A DNA stretch of 64,000 bases from the NCBI RefSeq assembly GCF_009720745.1, contig NZ_WNKX01000025.1:1-64000 (forward strand), written 5' to 3'. The translations under genes were made by a program, and so were the position numbers. Shown here piece after piece: positions 42,452 through 50,944 of the stretch. How positions within the stretch are numbered: the first letter of the stretch is position 1; each line of letters opens with the position of its first letter. The notes under the pieces are model-generated. The model did no database searches. It saw only the letters and a list, made by a program, of their open reading frames with translations, and was not told the origin of the DNA. Source of the stretch: Massilia eburnea. GTDB lineage: Bacteria > Pseudomonadota > Gammaproteobacteria > Burkholderiales > Burkholderiaceae_D.

Positions 42452-43999
42452 TTAGCGCACCTTGAATACGCTGACCACCTGGGCCAGGCTGCTGGCCTGG
42501 TTCTGCATGGCTTCGGCGGCGGCCGCCGCTTCTTCCACCAGGGCGGCGTTCTGCTGCGTGACCTGGTCCATCTGGCCGACGGCCTTGTAGACTTCGTCGA
42601 TGCCGGAGCTTTGCTCGGCGCTGGCTGCCGTGATCTCGCTGATGATGTCCGACACGCGCTGCACGCTGGAGACGATATCCTGCATCGTATTGCCGGCATC
42701 CGACACCAGGCGCGTCCCGGCGTTGACCTTCTCGACCGAATCGCCGATCAGCTCCTTGATTTCCTTCGCCGCTGCCGCCGAACGCTGCGCCAGGTTGCGC
42801 ACCTCGGAAGCGACCACGGCAAAGCCGCGGCCCTGCTCACCGGCACGCGCCGCCTCCACCGCTGCATTCAGCGCCAGGATATTGGTCTGGAACGCAATGC
42901 TGTCGATGACCGTGATGATATCCACGATCTTGCGCGAGGAAGCGTCAATCGACTCCATCGTGCCCACCACTTCCGCCACCACATCGCCGCCCTTGCGCGC
43001 GACCGAAGCTGCGGCCCCGGCCAGCTGGTTGGCCTGGCGCGCATTGTCGGCATTCTGCTTGACGGTCGACGTCAGTTCTTCCATCGAGGAGGCGGTTTCT
43101 TCCAGCGAGGCCGCCTGTTGCTCGGTCCGTGCAGACAAATCCTGGTTGCCCGCCGCGATTTCAGTGGAAGCGATGCCGATCGAATCAGTACCGCTGCGCA
43201 CCTCGCTGACGATGTTCCGCAAGGACTGGTTCATGTCTTTCAAAGCGTCCAGCAACTGGCCGGTTTCGTCGCCGCCATGCACCCGGATGTCGCCCGTCAG
43301 GTCACCGCTCGCCACGCGGCGCGCCGCATCGACTGCGCGCGCCAGTGGAATCGTAATGCCCTTGGTCAGGAGGTAGGCGCACACGGCGCCAAACGCCACC
43401 GCCAGCACGGCAAGCACCGTCAGCAAGCTGCGGCTGGTGCTGGAAATACCGTCGATCTCCTTGCCGATGGCATCGATCTTCCCGCGCTGCATGGTCAGCA
43501 AGTCCTGCACCAAAGCCTGGTATTGCGCTGCCGCCGGCTGGTATTTCTTTTCGAAGACTTCGTTGGCCTGTTCCAGCTCACCGCCGGTTTTCAGCTTGGC
43601 GACCTGGTCGCGCGTGCTGATGTAGGCCTTGCGCTGTTCCATCACCCGTTCCCACAACGCCTTTTCATCGGCATCGCTGATCAGCGGCTCGATGCGCTTC
43701 TGCAGGTCCGCCGAAGCGGCGGAAGAAGCTTTGGATTCTTCGGCAAAGAAGGCGCCCAGCGAGGCATCGCTGCTGCGCGCAATGGCCGTGGTGCGGCGCA
43801 CCGCGCTGTCGATCTTCGAATACCAGTCGGAGATCATGCGCTCCTTGGCCAGCGGCGTTTCCATCATGTGGCGCGTGGCGCCGGCAACCTGCTGCAGGCG
43901 CCAGACGCCAATGGCTGCAATGACGATCGACAGGGCGAGCGTGACGGCAAAGCCAAATGCCAGGCGTTTGCCGATGCTAAGGTTATTCAACACCTTCAT
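42452..43999 (-). CDS. Methyl-accepting chemotaxis protein
   Basis: 515 residues. TM1 about 11-31, a periplasmic four-helix-bundle sensor about 35-187 (4HB_MCP), TM2 about 190-210, HAMP about 212-265, then the signalling domain with the hairpin tip VVASEVRNLAQRSAAAAKEI and EI-rich methylation helices. The C-terminus (SLAQVVSVFKVR) has no NWETF-like pentapeptide, so it would rely on other receptors for CheR docking. Ligand unknown. Overlaps the upstream cheW by 4 bp. Confidence 0.95.
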   Translation of the reverse strand: MKVLNNLSIGKRLAFGFAVTLALSIVIAAIGVWRLQQVAGATRHMMETPLAKERMISDWYSKIDSAVRRTTAIARSSDASLGAFFAEESKASSAASADLQKRIEPLISDADEKALWERVMEQRKAYISTRDQVAKLKTGGELEQANEVFEKKYQPAAAQYQALVQDLLTMQRGKIDAIGKEIDGISSTSRSLLTVLAVLAVAFGAVCAYLLTKGITIPLARAVDAARRVASGDLTGDIRVHGGDETGQLLDALKDMNQSLRNIVSEVRSGTDSIGIASTEIAAGNQDLSARTEQQAASLEETASSMEELTSTVKQNADNARQANQLAGAAASVARKGGDVVAEVVGTMESIDASSRKIVDIITVIDSIAFQTNILALNAAVEAARAGEQGRGFAVVASEVRNLAQRSAAAAKEIKELIGDSVEKVNAGTRLVSDAGNTMQDIVSSVQRVSDIISEITAASAEQSSGIDEVYKAVGQMDQVTQQNAALVEEAAAAAEAMQNQASSLAQVVSVFKVR

Positions 44000-44466
44000 G
44001 CCGCCATCTTCTCGATCAGGCCCATGTCGGCCGAGGACATCAAGCGTTCGATATCGACCAGGATCAGCATGCGGTCTTCAATGGTACCCAGGCCGGTGAT
44101 GTACTCCGTATCCATCGAGCCGCTGATGTCCGGCGCAGGCTTGATCTGCTCCGGCTGCAGCGTCGTCACGTCCGATACCGCGTCGACCACAATGCCGACC
44201 GTGCGCGTACCGATGTGCAGGATGATCACGACCGTAAACGGGCCATAAGTCGGCTCGCCCAGCTGGAAGCGCACGCGCATGTCGATAATCGGCACGATCA
44301 GGCCACGCAGGTTGATCACGCCCTTCACATAATCCGGCGCACTGGCGATGCGGGTCGGCTGCTCGTAGCTGCGAATCTCGCTGACCTTCTGGATATCGAT
44401 GCCGTATTCTTCCTGCCCAAGGGTGAAGGCCAGGAACTCGGCGGCTTGGCTGGTCGTTGTAGTCAT
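43996..44466 (-). CDS. cheW: Chemotaxis adaptor CheW
   Basis: 156 residues, single CheW domain: FLAFTLGQEEYGIDIQKVSEI at the start, INLRGLIVPIIDMRVRF in the middle, and the VGIVVDAVSDV and ERLM near the end. It couples MCP clusters to CheA. Overlaps the receptor gene by 4 bp (ATGA), so this is a dedicated receptor-adaptor pair without a local CheA. The 150-bp region upstream is shared with the divergent HD gene. Confidence 0.95.
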   Translation of the reverse strand: MTTTTSQAAEFLAFTLGQEEYGIDIQKVSEIRSYEQPTRIASAPDYVKGVINLRGLIVPIIDMRVRFQLGEPTYGPFTVVIILHIGTRTVGIVVDAVSDVTTLQPEQIKPAPDISGSMDTEYITGLGTIEDRMLILVDIERLMSSADMGLIEKMAA

Positions 44467-44616
44467 GATAATTTATTTCACTTATGAATGATGACAGTAA
44501 TATGTTACCGTAGACCAATAAAATAATCACCAACAATTTTGCCATAGAGAAACATACAAGCTTGCGCTAAAGTCATGGCACAATTGCGCAGCTATTAACA
44601 GAGATACGGCATTTCC

Positions 44617-45267
44617 ATGGATATTTCGCTGAGCAGTTGGCAGCCGCGCCTCGTAGCGCTGGCCAGCGCTGCGGCGGGCGACGATGGCGCCCACGACATG
44701 AATCACCTGCACCGGGTGTGGCGAAATGCCACTTTATTGCTGAAGCAGCATCCCGGCGCCGACCAACTGGTCGTGCTGGCCGCCTGCTACCTGCACGACC
44801 TGGTCAACCTGCCCAAGAACCATCCGGAACGCCACCTGGCCTCGCGCCAGGCCGCCGCGCTGGCGCGCACCCAGCTGGCCGAAGCCGGCTTTCCCACCGC
44901 CCGCCTGGACGCCGTGGCCCACGCCATCGAAACCCACAGCTTCTCCGCCGCCCTTCAGCCAACCACGCTGGAAGCGCAGATCGTGCAGGATGCCGACCGC
45001 CTGGACGCCCTGGGCGCCGTCGGCCTGGCGCGCATGTTCTACATCGCCGGCCGTATGGGCACCGCCCTGGCGCACCCGGACGATCCGCTGGCCTTGCATC
45101 GCGAGCGTAACGACAAGATCTATTCGCTGGACCACATCGAAGTGAAGCTCGCCACCCTGCCCGGCACCATGCAGACCGCCGCCGGCCGCGCGCTGGGCGA
45201 ACAGCGACTGCGCGAGCTGCTGGCCTTCCGCGACAGCTTTGTCGCAGAATGGGCGGTGGCGGCATGA
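44617..45267 (+). CDS. HD-domain phosphohydrolase
   Basis: 216 residues. Metal-binding residues of the HD superfamily are visible: His 30 (DMNHLHRVW), His-Asp 60-61 (ACYLHDLVNLP), a His in THSFSAAL and the Asp in QDADRLDALGAVG. This arrangement fits the YedJ-like uncharacterised phosphohydrolases. Substrate unknown; nucleotides are likely. Its TGA overlaps the ATG of the MFS gene. Confidence 0.88.
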   Translation: MDISLSSWQPRLVALASAAAGDDGAHDMNHLHRVWRNATLLLKQHPGADQLVVLAACYLHDLVNLPKNHPERHLASRQAAALARTQLAEAGFPTARLDAVAHAIETHSFSAALQPTTLEAQIVQDADRLDALGAVGLARMFYIAGRMGTALAHPDDPLALHRERNDKIYSLDHIEVKLATLPGTMQTAAGRALGEQRLRELLAFRDSFVAEWAVAA

Positions 45268-46508
45268 GCGCATCGCAATCCAAGGGCAACCTGAACTTCG
45301 TCCTGGTCAGCATCTTCATCGACATGCTGGGCATCGGCATCATCGTGCCGGTGCTGCCCATCCTGGTCGGCCAGTACGTGCAGGACCGCGAGCTGCATGC
45401 GCTCTGGTACGGCATCCTCGGCGCGACTTTCGGCCTGCTGCAGTTCATCTTCATGCCGATGCTGGGCGCGATCAGCGATCGTGTCGGCCGCCGTCCCGTA
45501 CTGCTGTATTCCATGGCCGGCATGGGCATCAACTTCCTGACCACAGCCTGGGCGCCTAACCTGGCCTGCCTGTTCATTGGCCGCGTGATTGGCGGCATGT
45601 CCTCGGCCAGCATGTCGGTCGCTTCCGCCTACGCCTCGGACATCTCGACCCACGAAGACCGCGCCAAGAGCTTCGGCAAGATCGGCGCCACCTTCGGCCT
45701 GGGCTTTATCTGCGGCCCGATGCTGGGCGGCCTGCTGGGCGACGTCAACCTCCACCTGCCGTTTTACGTGGCGGCCGCGCTGTCCTTCGCCAATTTCAGC
45801 TACGGCTATTTCTTCGTCCCCGAATCGTTGCCGGAAGAACGCCGCGAGAAATTCAAGCTGGTGTCGGTCAACCCGTTCAGTGCCTTGGCCAAGCTGGCCC
45901 GCCGCCAGGACATTCGCGGCCTGGTCATCACCTTTGCCCTGGTGACGGCGGCGCAGATGATGCTGCAATCGACCTGGGTGCTGTACACGCACTTCCGCTT
46001 CAACTGGACCCCTGCCGAAAATGGTGCGGCCCTGTTCTGCGTGGGCGTGGCGGCGGCCGTGGTGCAGGCCGGCCTGCTGGGCATCTTCATCCGCAAGTTC
46101 GGCGAAGTACGCCTGTCGCTGATCGGCCTGAGCTCCGGCGCCATCACCTATATGCTGTATGGGCTGGCGACCCATGGCTGGATGATGTACGTGTTCATCC
46201 TGTGCAACCTGCTGTCCTTTGCCGCCGGTCCGGCGCTGCAAGGCATCGTTTCCAAGGCCACGCCGGCCAATGAACAGGGCGAGCTGATGGGCTCCCTGCA
46301 ATCGATCAGCAGCCTTGGTTCGGTGCTCATGCCCTTGCTGGGCGGCGCCATCCTCAGCGCCGTCAGCCACCTGCCGCCAAGCGACTGGCGCATCGGCAGC
46401 ACCTTCTTCGTCTGCGCGGCGATGCAAGCGGTGGGCATCTTCGTGGCCCGGCGCTACTTCCGCCAGCACCATATGGCGACTGCATCCACGCCGGAAACGA
46501 GTGCATAA
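45264..46508 (+). CDS. MFS transporter of the tetracycline-efflux-like (TCR/Tet) group
   Basis: 414 residues from ATG 45264, which overlaps the previous stop as ATGA; an upstream in-frame start adds only a Gly-rich tail of the HD gene. Twelve hydrophobic segments. The MFS motif A is GAISDRVGRRPVLL, and the DHA1-type motif C region is FGLGFICGPMLGGLLGD. It resembles Tet(A)-class drug/proton antiporters and YajR-like proteins. The substrate is not predictable from sequence. Confidence 0.9.
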   Translation: MSASQSKGNLNFVLVSIFIDMLGIGIIVPVLPILVGQYVQDRELHALWYGILGATFGLLQFIFMPMLGAISDRVGRRPVLLYSMAGMGINFLTTAWAPNLACLFIGRVIGGMSSASMSVASAYASDISTHEDRAKSFGKIGATFGLGFICGPMLGGLLGDVNLHLPFYVAAALSFANFSYGYFFVPESLPEERREKFKLVSVNPFSALAKLARRQDIRGLVITFALVTAAQMMLQSTWVLYTHFRFNWTPAENGAALFCVGVAAAVVQAGLLGIFIRKFGEVRLSLIGLSSGAITYMLYGLATHGWMMYVFILCNLLSFAAGPALQGIVSKATPANEQGELMGSLQSISSLGSVLMPLLGGAILSAVSHLPPSDWRIGSTFFVCAAMQAVGIFVARRYFRQHHMATASTPETSA

Positions 46509-46515
46509 TCAGGGT

Positions 46516-47337
46516 ATGACCATACGCGTGCACAGCTTCTTGCGCCAGTTGCTCACCGCCCTGCCCTTTGTGGCGGCGCTGCCGGCGTTTGCCGACTGCT
46601 CGCGCGACATCGTGGTGCCGCTCTCCAGCACCGGCGTCAGCGTCATCGTCGACAACGGCGCCTTCAGCGGCATTTACCCGGACATCTTCCGCAGCCTGGG
46701 ACCACGCGCCGGCTGTCATTTCACCTTTACTTCGGTGCCGCGCGCCCGCCAGCAACTGCTGTTCGAAACCGGCAAGGCCGACCTGCTGGTCCCCGCCACC
46801 CGCACCGCGGCGCGCGATGCCTACGGCGTCTTCGTCCCGATGGTTGGCCATCGCGCCATGCTGATTTCCCTGCAAAGCCCGCGCCCGCCGATCACCAATG
46901 CCCAGGACCTGCTGGACCGGCGCGACCTGCGCGTGGCCGTGGTACGCGGCTACGATTACGGCGATGCTTACCAGGCCCTGCTCCGCGATCTCGCCCGCCA
47001 GGGGCGCCTGTTCACCGAAGTCGATCCCACCGCGGTGGCCCGCCTGATGCTGATGGGCGCCGTGGACATGACAATCATGGGGCCGACCATCATGGCCGGC
47101 TCGATCAACCGCGAACCCCGGTTGAACGGCATGCTGGACCGGCTGCGGCTCGAATCGATCCCGGAGCTGCCCTGGCAGCAGTCCGGCGTCTACGTCTCAC
47201 GCAGTTCACTGTCGCCCGACGACCGCGCCGTGCTGCTTGAATTGCTGGAGCGCGCGGCCAAGTCCAACGTGGTGATGGAAGGCTTCCAGCGCTACCACCG
47301 GCCAGAAATCCTCAGCGAAAGCGTGCGCGCCCGCTGA
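46516..47337 (+). CDS. Periplasmic solute-binding (SBP_bac_3-like) protein
   Basis: 273 residues from ATG 46516. Signal peptide about 1-24 (MTIRVHSFLRQLL to PAFA). The mature protein shows the two-lobe pattern of family-3 binding proteins: FSGIYPDIFRSLGPRAGC, VPRARQQLLFETGKADLL, DLRVAVVRGYDYGDAYQALL. No permease or ATPase gene is next to it, so it may act as an orphan sensor or serve a distant transporter. Followed without gap by the DMT gene (TGATG overlap). Confidence 0.85.
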   Translation: MTIRVHSFLRQLLTALPFVAALPAFADCSRDIVVPLSSTGVSVIVDNGAFSGIYPDIFRSLGPRAGCHFTFTSVPRARQQLLFETGKADLLVPATRTAARDAYGVFVPMVGHRAMLISLQSPRPPITNAQDLLDRRDLRVAVVRGYDYGDAYQALLRDLARQGRLFTEVDPTAVARLMLMGAVDMTIMGPTIMAGSINREPRLNGMLDRLRLESIPELPWQQSGVYVSRSSLSPDDRAVLLELLERAAKSNVVMEGFQRYHRPEILSESVRAR

Positions 47338-48212
47338 TGGCGCCTTCGGTCGTCGCTATCGTCCTGTGCGGCGCACTGTTGCACGCGGGATGGAATGCCC
47401 TGGTCAAGAAAGGACGCGACCCATTCCTCAGCAGCGTCCTGGTCGCCGGCGGCGCGAGCCTGATCTCCTTGCCCTTGCTGCCTTTCCTCGCCCAGCCTGC
47501 CGCCGCCAGTTGGCAGTACGCCCTGCTGTCGACTGCCATCCACTATGTTTATTACGGCCTGCTTGCCGCCGCCTACCGCCATGGCGACATGAGCCACGCC
47601 TACCCGCTGATGCGCGGCAGCGCCCCGCTCCTGGTCGCGCTCTCGAGCGTGCCCTTGCTGGGCGAACGTCTCACGCTCACGCAATATGCCGCCGTCGCCT
47701 GCATCAGCGGCGGCATTTTCGGCCTCTGGTTCGCCAGCCGCGCGCAAGCGCCTGCGTCGGACGCAGTGGACGATGGTGCCTTTGCAGCGCGCCACCGCTC
47801 CACGACCTACGCCTCGCTGAATGCCGTCGTGATCGCCGCCTACACTCTGGTCGATGGCATGGGCGCCCGCGCTTCAGGCGCCCCGGCTGCATACGTCATG
47901 TGGCTGCACGTGCTGAGCGCGGCAGGCCTGCTGGCCTGGTGCCTGGTCCGCAGCCCACGGCAATTGCGCGAATACGCCCGGGAATTCTGGCGCGTGGCGC
48001 TGCTCGGCGGCGCCGGCACGCTGGGCGCCTACGGCATGGCGCTATGGGCAATGACGCTCGCCCCGCTGGCCGCAGTTGCCGCCCTGCGCGAAACCTCGAT
48101 CCTGTTTGCCGCCCTGATCGCCAGATTCTTCCTTTCCGAACGCATTGGCGGCAAACGGGTAGCGGCGATAGTCGCTATTGCCGCCGGAGCGGTCCTGATG
48201 CGCCTCGCTTGA
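47337..48212 (+). CDS. DMT-family (EamA) transporter
   Basis: 291 residues, ten hydrophobic segments in two EamA repeats; the first repeat ends around ISGGIFGLWFAS and the second around AIVAIAAGAVLM. Typical boundaries are HAGWNALVKKG near the N-terminus and LRETSILFAALIARFFLSER in the second repeat. Probably exports a small metabolite. The ATG is within the upstream stop codon overlap (1 bp), so it is translationally coupled to the binding-protein gene. Confidence 0.9.
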   Translation: MAPSVVAIVLCGALLHAGWNALVKKGRDPFLSSVLVAGGASLISLPLLPFLAQPAAASWQYALLSTAIHYVYYGLLAAAYRHGDMSHAYPLMRGSAPLLVALSSVPLLGERLTLTQYAAVACISGGIFGLWFASRAQAPASDAVDDGAFAARHRSTTYASLNAVVIAAYTLVDGMGARASGAPAAYVMWLHVLSAAGLLAWCLVRSPRQLREYAREFWRVALLGGAGTLGAYGMALWAMTLAPLAAVAALRETSILFAALIARFFLSERIGGKRVAAIVAIAAGAVLMRLA

Positions 48213-48339
48213 GCGGCTGCATTTTCCAGACCGTCCTGATGGAGTTCGTCCGCTCCCCGTCGTCGTACTCGGACCATTGGTCCATCACGATGCCAAGCTG
48301 CCAGCCCTCAAAGATCCCATCGAACCCTTGGCGCCCTCA

Positions 48340-50226
48340 TTATTTCTGCACAACAGGGAGTTCGATTGAACTGCCATGGAACACGCGCTGCGTGGCCTTC
48401 TTATAATCGCCTGGCGCCGCGAAGAAGATGTTCGGCACATAGGTCTGCGGATTGCGGTCATACAGCGGGAACCAGCTTGACTGCACCTGGATCATCAGAC
48501 GGTGGCCCGGCAGCACCACGTGGTTCACTGGCGGCAGCGCAAAGTTGAATTGCACTGGCTTGTTCGAAGGGATGGCGGACGGCTTCTCGAAGCTGTCGCG
48601 ATAGCGCCCGCGCAGGATGTCCATCGACAGCGGCAGCTGATAACCGCCCAAGGCCGGCTGCGACGGCACTTCGTCCGGATAGACGTCGATCACCTTCACC
48701 ACCCAGTCCGCATCGCTGCCCGAAGTCGACGCGGTCAGGTGAACCTGCGGCGCGCCAGCCAGAACGAGCGGCTCTTTCAATGGCTCGGTCACATAGCTCA
48801 GGACATCGGTACGGTCGCTGACGAAGCGCTGGTCGTGCACCAGCCAAGGCTTCCAGACGTTTTCGTCGCCCATGCGCACTGGACGGGGCACGAACGGCAC
48901 AGGCTTGGCGGGATCCGCCACATATTCATCGAAGCCCTTGTCGCTGGCAGACTTGGACCAGGAGAGCTTGAAGCCATCTTCCAAGAACACAGCCTTCGCC
49001 GGCGACGCGCAACCCGACGCACACGACAGAGGCCATTGGTTCAGGCGCTGCCATTGATTGGTCCCGGTCTGGTAGGACAGCACCGGCGGCGTATTGGCAG
49101 CGGGCGCGCCATCCACCAGGTACTGCTTCAGGAAAGGCACCATGACGTCGCGGCGGAATTCCTGCGCCGTATCGCCCGTGAAGCGCAAGGCCCCGAGCGA
49201 GGAACCGTCGTAATTGACGCCGCTATGGCGCCAGGGGCCAACGGCGAGGAAGTTCAGCTTATTGTCCTTGTCCAGCTTTTCCAGCGCAGCATAAGTCGCG
49301 TAGGCGCCGTAGATATCTTCCTGGTCCCAGCGGCCCACCACATGCATGGTCGGCACGGACAATGGACGCTTGACCAGGATGCGGTCCAGCGCCTGCTCCT
49401 GCCAGAAGCTGTCGTAGGCTGGATGCTCGAACAGCTTCTTCGTGAAATTCAATTTATCGAGGCCGTGTTTGCGGGCCAGGTCCGCCACCGAACCGGCGCG
49501 CAGCACCGAATCGTAATCGTCATACGCGCCTGTCGCCAGCGCCTCGCCGCGGCCCCTGGCAGTGTTCTGGCTGGCAATGTAATCGAGGGTATTGACGCGG
49601 AAAGCGCCGTTGTGGAACCAGTCGTCGCCGCGCCAGCCATCGACCATCGCGCTCATCGGCACGGCAGCTTTCAGGGCAGGATGCGGATCGGTCAGCGCCA
49701 TCAGCACGGTGAAGCCCTCGTAGGAAGAGCCGATCATGCCCACCTTGCCGTTCGTCTCCGGCACGTTCTTCACCAGCCAGTCGATGGTATCCCAGGCATC
49801 GGTGCCGTTATCGGTTTGGCTCGCATTGAGCGGACCGCGCACCGGGCGAGTCATCACATAGTCGCCTTCCGAGCCGTATTTGCCGCGCACGTCCTGGAAC
49901 ACACGGATGAAATCGCGCCCGAACTCCTCATCGCCCTGCGGCATGGAAGACAGCATATAAGGGCTCGTATTGCGCTTGGCACGGCCATCCGCGTTATACG
50001 GCGTGCGGGTCAGGATGATCGGCGCCTTGCTGGCTCCTTTCGGCACCACGATCACCGTATGCAGGCGCACCCCATCACGCATCGGGATCATCACCACGCG
50101 TTTGACGTAATCCGCTTGATCCTGTGGCGCCTCGAAGCCAGGAACAATATCCGGCGCCATAGGCGAGGTTTGGGCGAGCGCCTGGGACGCAAGCAGGAAA
50201 GAAATCAGTGAAAGGCAGCGACGCAT
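48340..50226 (-). CDS. CocE/NonD-family acyl hydrolase (X-Pro dipeptidyl-peptidase S15 fold), exported
   Basis: 628 residues from ATG 50226, preceded by AGGAGA. Signal peptide about 1-18 (ends ALAQ). The S15 alpha/beta hydrolase core has IPMRDGVRLHTVIVVPKG, DVRGKYGSEGDY, the nucleophile elbow GMIGSSYEGF, and the C-terminal galactose-binding-like jelly roll (VLAGAPQVHLTAS, LMIQVQSSWFP). Relatives include glutaryl-7-ACA acylase, alpha-amino-acid esterases and cocaine esterase. The true substrate cannot be told. Confidence 0.9.
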   Translation of the reverse strand: MRRCLSLISFLLASQALAQTSPMAPDIVPGFEAPQDQADYVKRVVMIPMRDGVRLHTVIVVPKGASKAPIILTRTPYNADGRAKRNTSPYMLSSMPQGDEEFGRDFIRVFQDVRGKYGSEGDYVMTRPVRGPLNASQTDNGTDAWDTIDWLVKNVPETNGKVGMIGSSYEGFTVLMALTDPHPALKAAVPMSAMVDGWRGDDWFHNGAFRVNTLDYIASQNTARGRGEALATGAYDDYDSVLRAGSVADLARKHGLDKLNFTKKLFEHPAYDSFWQEQALDRILVKRPLSVPTMHVVGRWDQEDIYGAYATYAALEKLDKDNKLNFLAVGPWRHSGVNYDGSSLGALRFTGDTAQEFRRDVMVPFLKQYLVDGAPAANTPPVLSYQTGTNQWQRLNQWPLSCASGCASPAKAVFLEDGFKLSWSKSASDKGFDEYVADPAKPVPFVPRPVRMGDENVWKPWLVHDQRFVSDRTDVLSYVTEPLKEPLVLAGAPQVHLTASTSGSDADWVVKVIDVYPDEVPSQPALGGYQLPLSMDILRGRYRDSFEKPSAIPSNKPVQFNFALPPVNHVVLPGHRLMIQVQSSWFPLYDRNPQTYVPNIFFAAPGDYKKATQRVFHGSSIELPVVQK

Positions 50227-50358
50227 GGTGTCTCCTACGGGCATGAATTTGCGCAATATTACTAGAAAATTAATGCAGAGATGAAAGCGTGTGTGCGCAC
50301 ATACGGCCGCGGCAGACACGGCAAAAATGACTCCCATCACGAAATGAAGGAGCCAATC

Positions 50359-50733
50359 ATGAAAAAATTGCTCATTGCCACTTTTATTGCAGCTTCCCTC
50401 GGCGGCGGCCTGGGGTTGGCCCCGGCCGCCTACGCGGACGTGGTTGTGATCCGCACCGCCCCGCCCCCACCGCGCGATGAAGTCGTTCCGCCGGCACGGG
50501 ACGGTTTCGTCTGGACGCCAGGCTATTGGCGCTGGAACGGTCACCGTCACGTGTGGGTCAACGGCAAATACGTGCGCGCCCGTCACGGCTACCACTGGCG
50601 CGAACCGAGTTGGGCCCAGCTGGAAAATGGCCGCTGGCGCATGGAGCGCGGCCGCTGGGAACGTGGCGACCGCGACCATGACGGCGTGCCCAACCGCCTC
50701 GACGAGCACCCCAACAACCCGAACCGCTATTAA
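50359..50733 (+). CDS. Second YXWGXW-type exported protein, short paralogue
   Basis: 124 residues from ATG 50359, with AAGGAG upstream. Signal peptide to about YADV. The Trp core WTPGYWRWNGHRHVWVNGKY matches that of the protein at 39443 and is followed by one acidic repeat DRDHDGVPNRLDE near the end, where the longer relative has three. Likely the same envelope role. Divergent from the CocE-type gene (132 bp); the trpS leader region starts 20 bp after its stop. Confidence 0.78.
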   Translation: MKKLLIATFIAASLGGGLGLAPAAYADVVVIRTAPPPPRDEVVPPARDGFVWTPGYWRWNGHRHVWVNGKYVRARHGYHWREPSWAQLENGRWRMERGRWERGDRDHDGVPNRLDEHPNNPNRY

Positions 50734-50754
50734 TTGAAAAGTCGGGGTCAGTGC

Positions 50755-50783
50755 TTGACAGGGCTGCGTTGAACTGTAACCAT
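50755..50783 (+). promoter_or_regulatory. Probable sigma70 promoter of the trpS leader
   Basis: A perfect -35 TTGACA lies at 50755-50760. The best -10 after 16-17 bp is TAACCA/AACCAT (50777-50783), which is weak. Transcription would then start at about 50788-50790, that is, at or next to the leader-peptide ATG. No other -35/-10 pair close by is better. Confidence 0.5.
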
Positions 50784-50789
50784 TGCGGG

Positions 50790-50840
50790 ATGAAATTTAT
50801 CCAATCACATCTGCTTTCCCGCAATTGGTGGCGCCGCTGA
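50790..50840 (+). CDS. trpL: trpS leader peptide MKFIQSHLLSRNWWRR
   Basis: 16 codons, ATG 50790 to TGA 50838, with two adjacent Trp codons (TGG TGG, 50826-50831) near the end, as in trp-operon leader peptides. Tandem Trp codons in so short an open frame are unlikely by chance and sit directly before hairpins and a terminator ahead of trpS. There is little Shine-Dalgarno sequence (GCGGG only), and the promoter estimate puts the transcript start almost on the ATG, so leaderless translation is possible. Confidence 0.82.
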   Translation: MKFIQSHLLSRNWWRR

Positions 50841-50907
50841 CATAGCGCGGCCACTGAAAAGTGATGTGATTTTAATATCAACGCCGCCTCGATCAGGTGG
50901 CGTTTTT
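50826..50907 (+). promoter_or_regulatory. Transcription attenuator of trpS
   Basis: Segment 1 (50828-50837, over the Trp codons) pairs with segment 2 (50845-50854), 8 of 10 positions. Segment 2 also holds GCGGC (50847-50851), complementary to GCCGC (50883-50887) in segment 3. Segments 3 and 4 form the terminator: ACGCCGCC (50881-50888) with GGTGGCGT (50896-50903), 7-nt loop and a TTTTT run (50903-50907). A ribosome stalled at Trp codons would cover segment 1 and free segment 2 to break the terminator, so low charged tRNA-Trp raises trpS expression. GGTGGCG also occurs inside segment 1, an extra competitor for segment 3. Confidence 0.75.
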
Positions 50908-50944
50908 CTTGGCGCAATCGATAGGGGCAAGCAGAAAGAACCCT

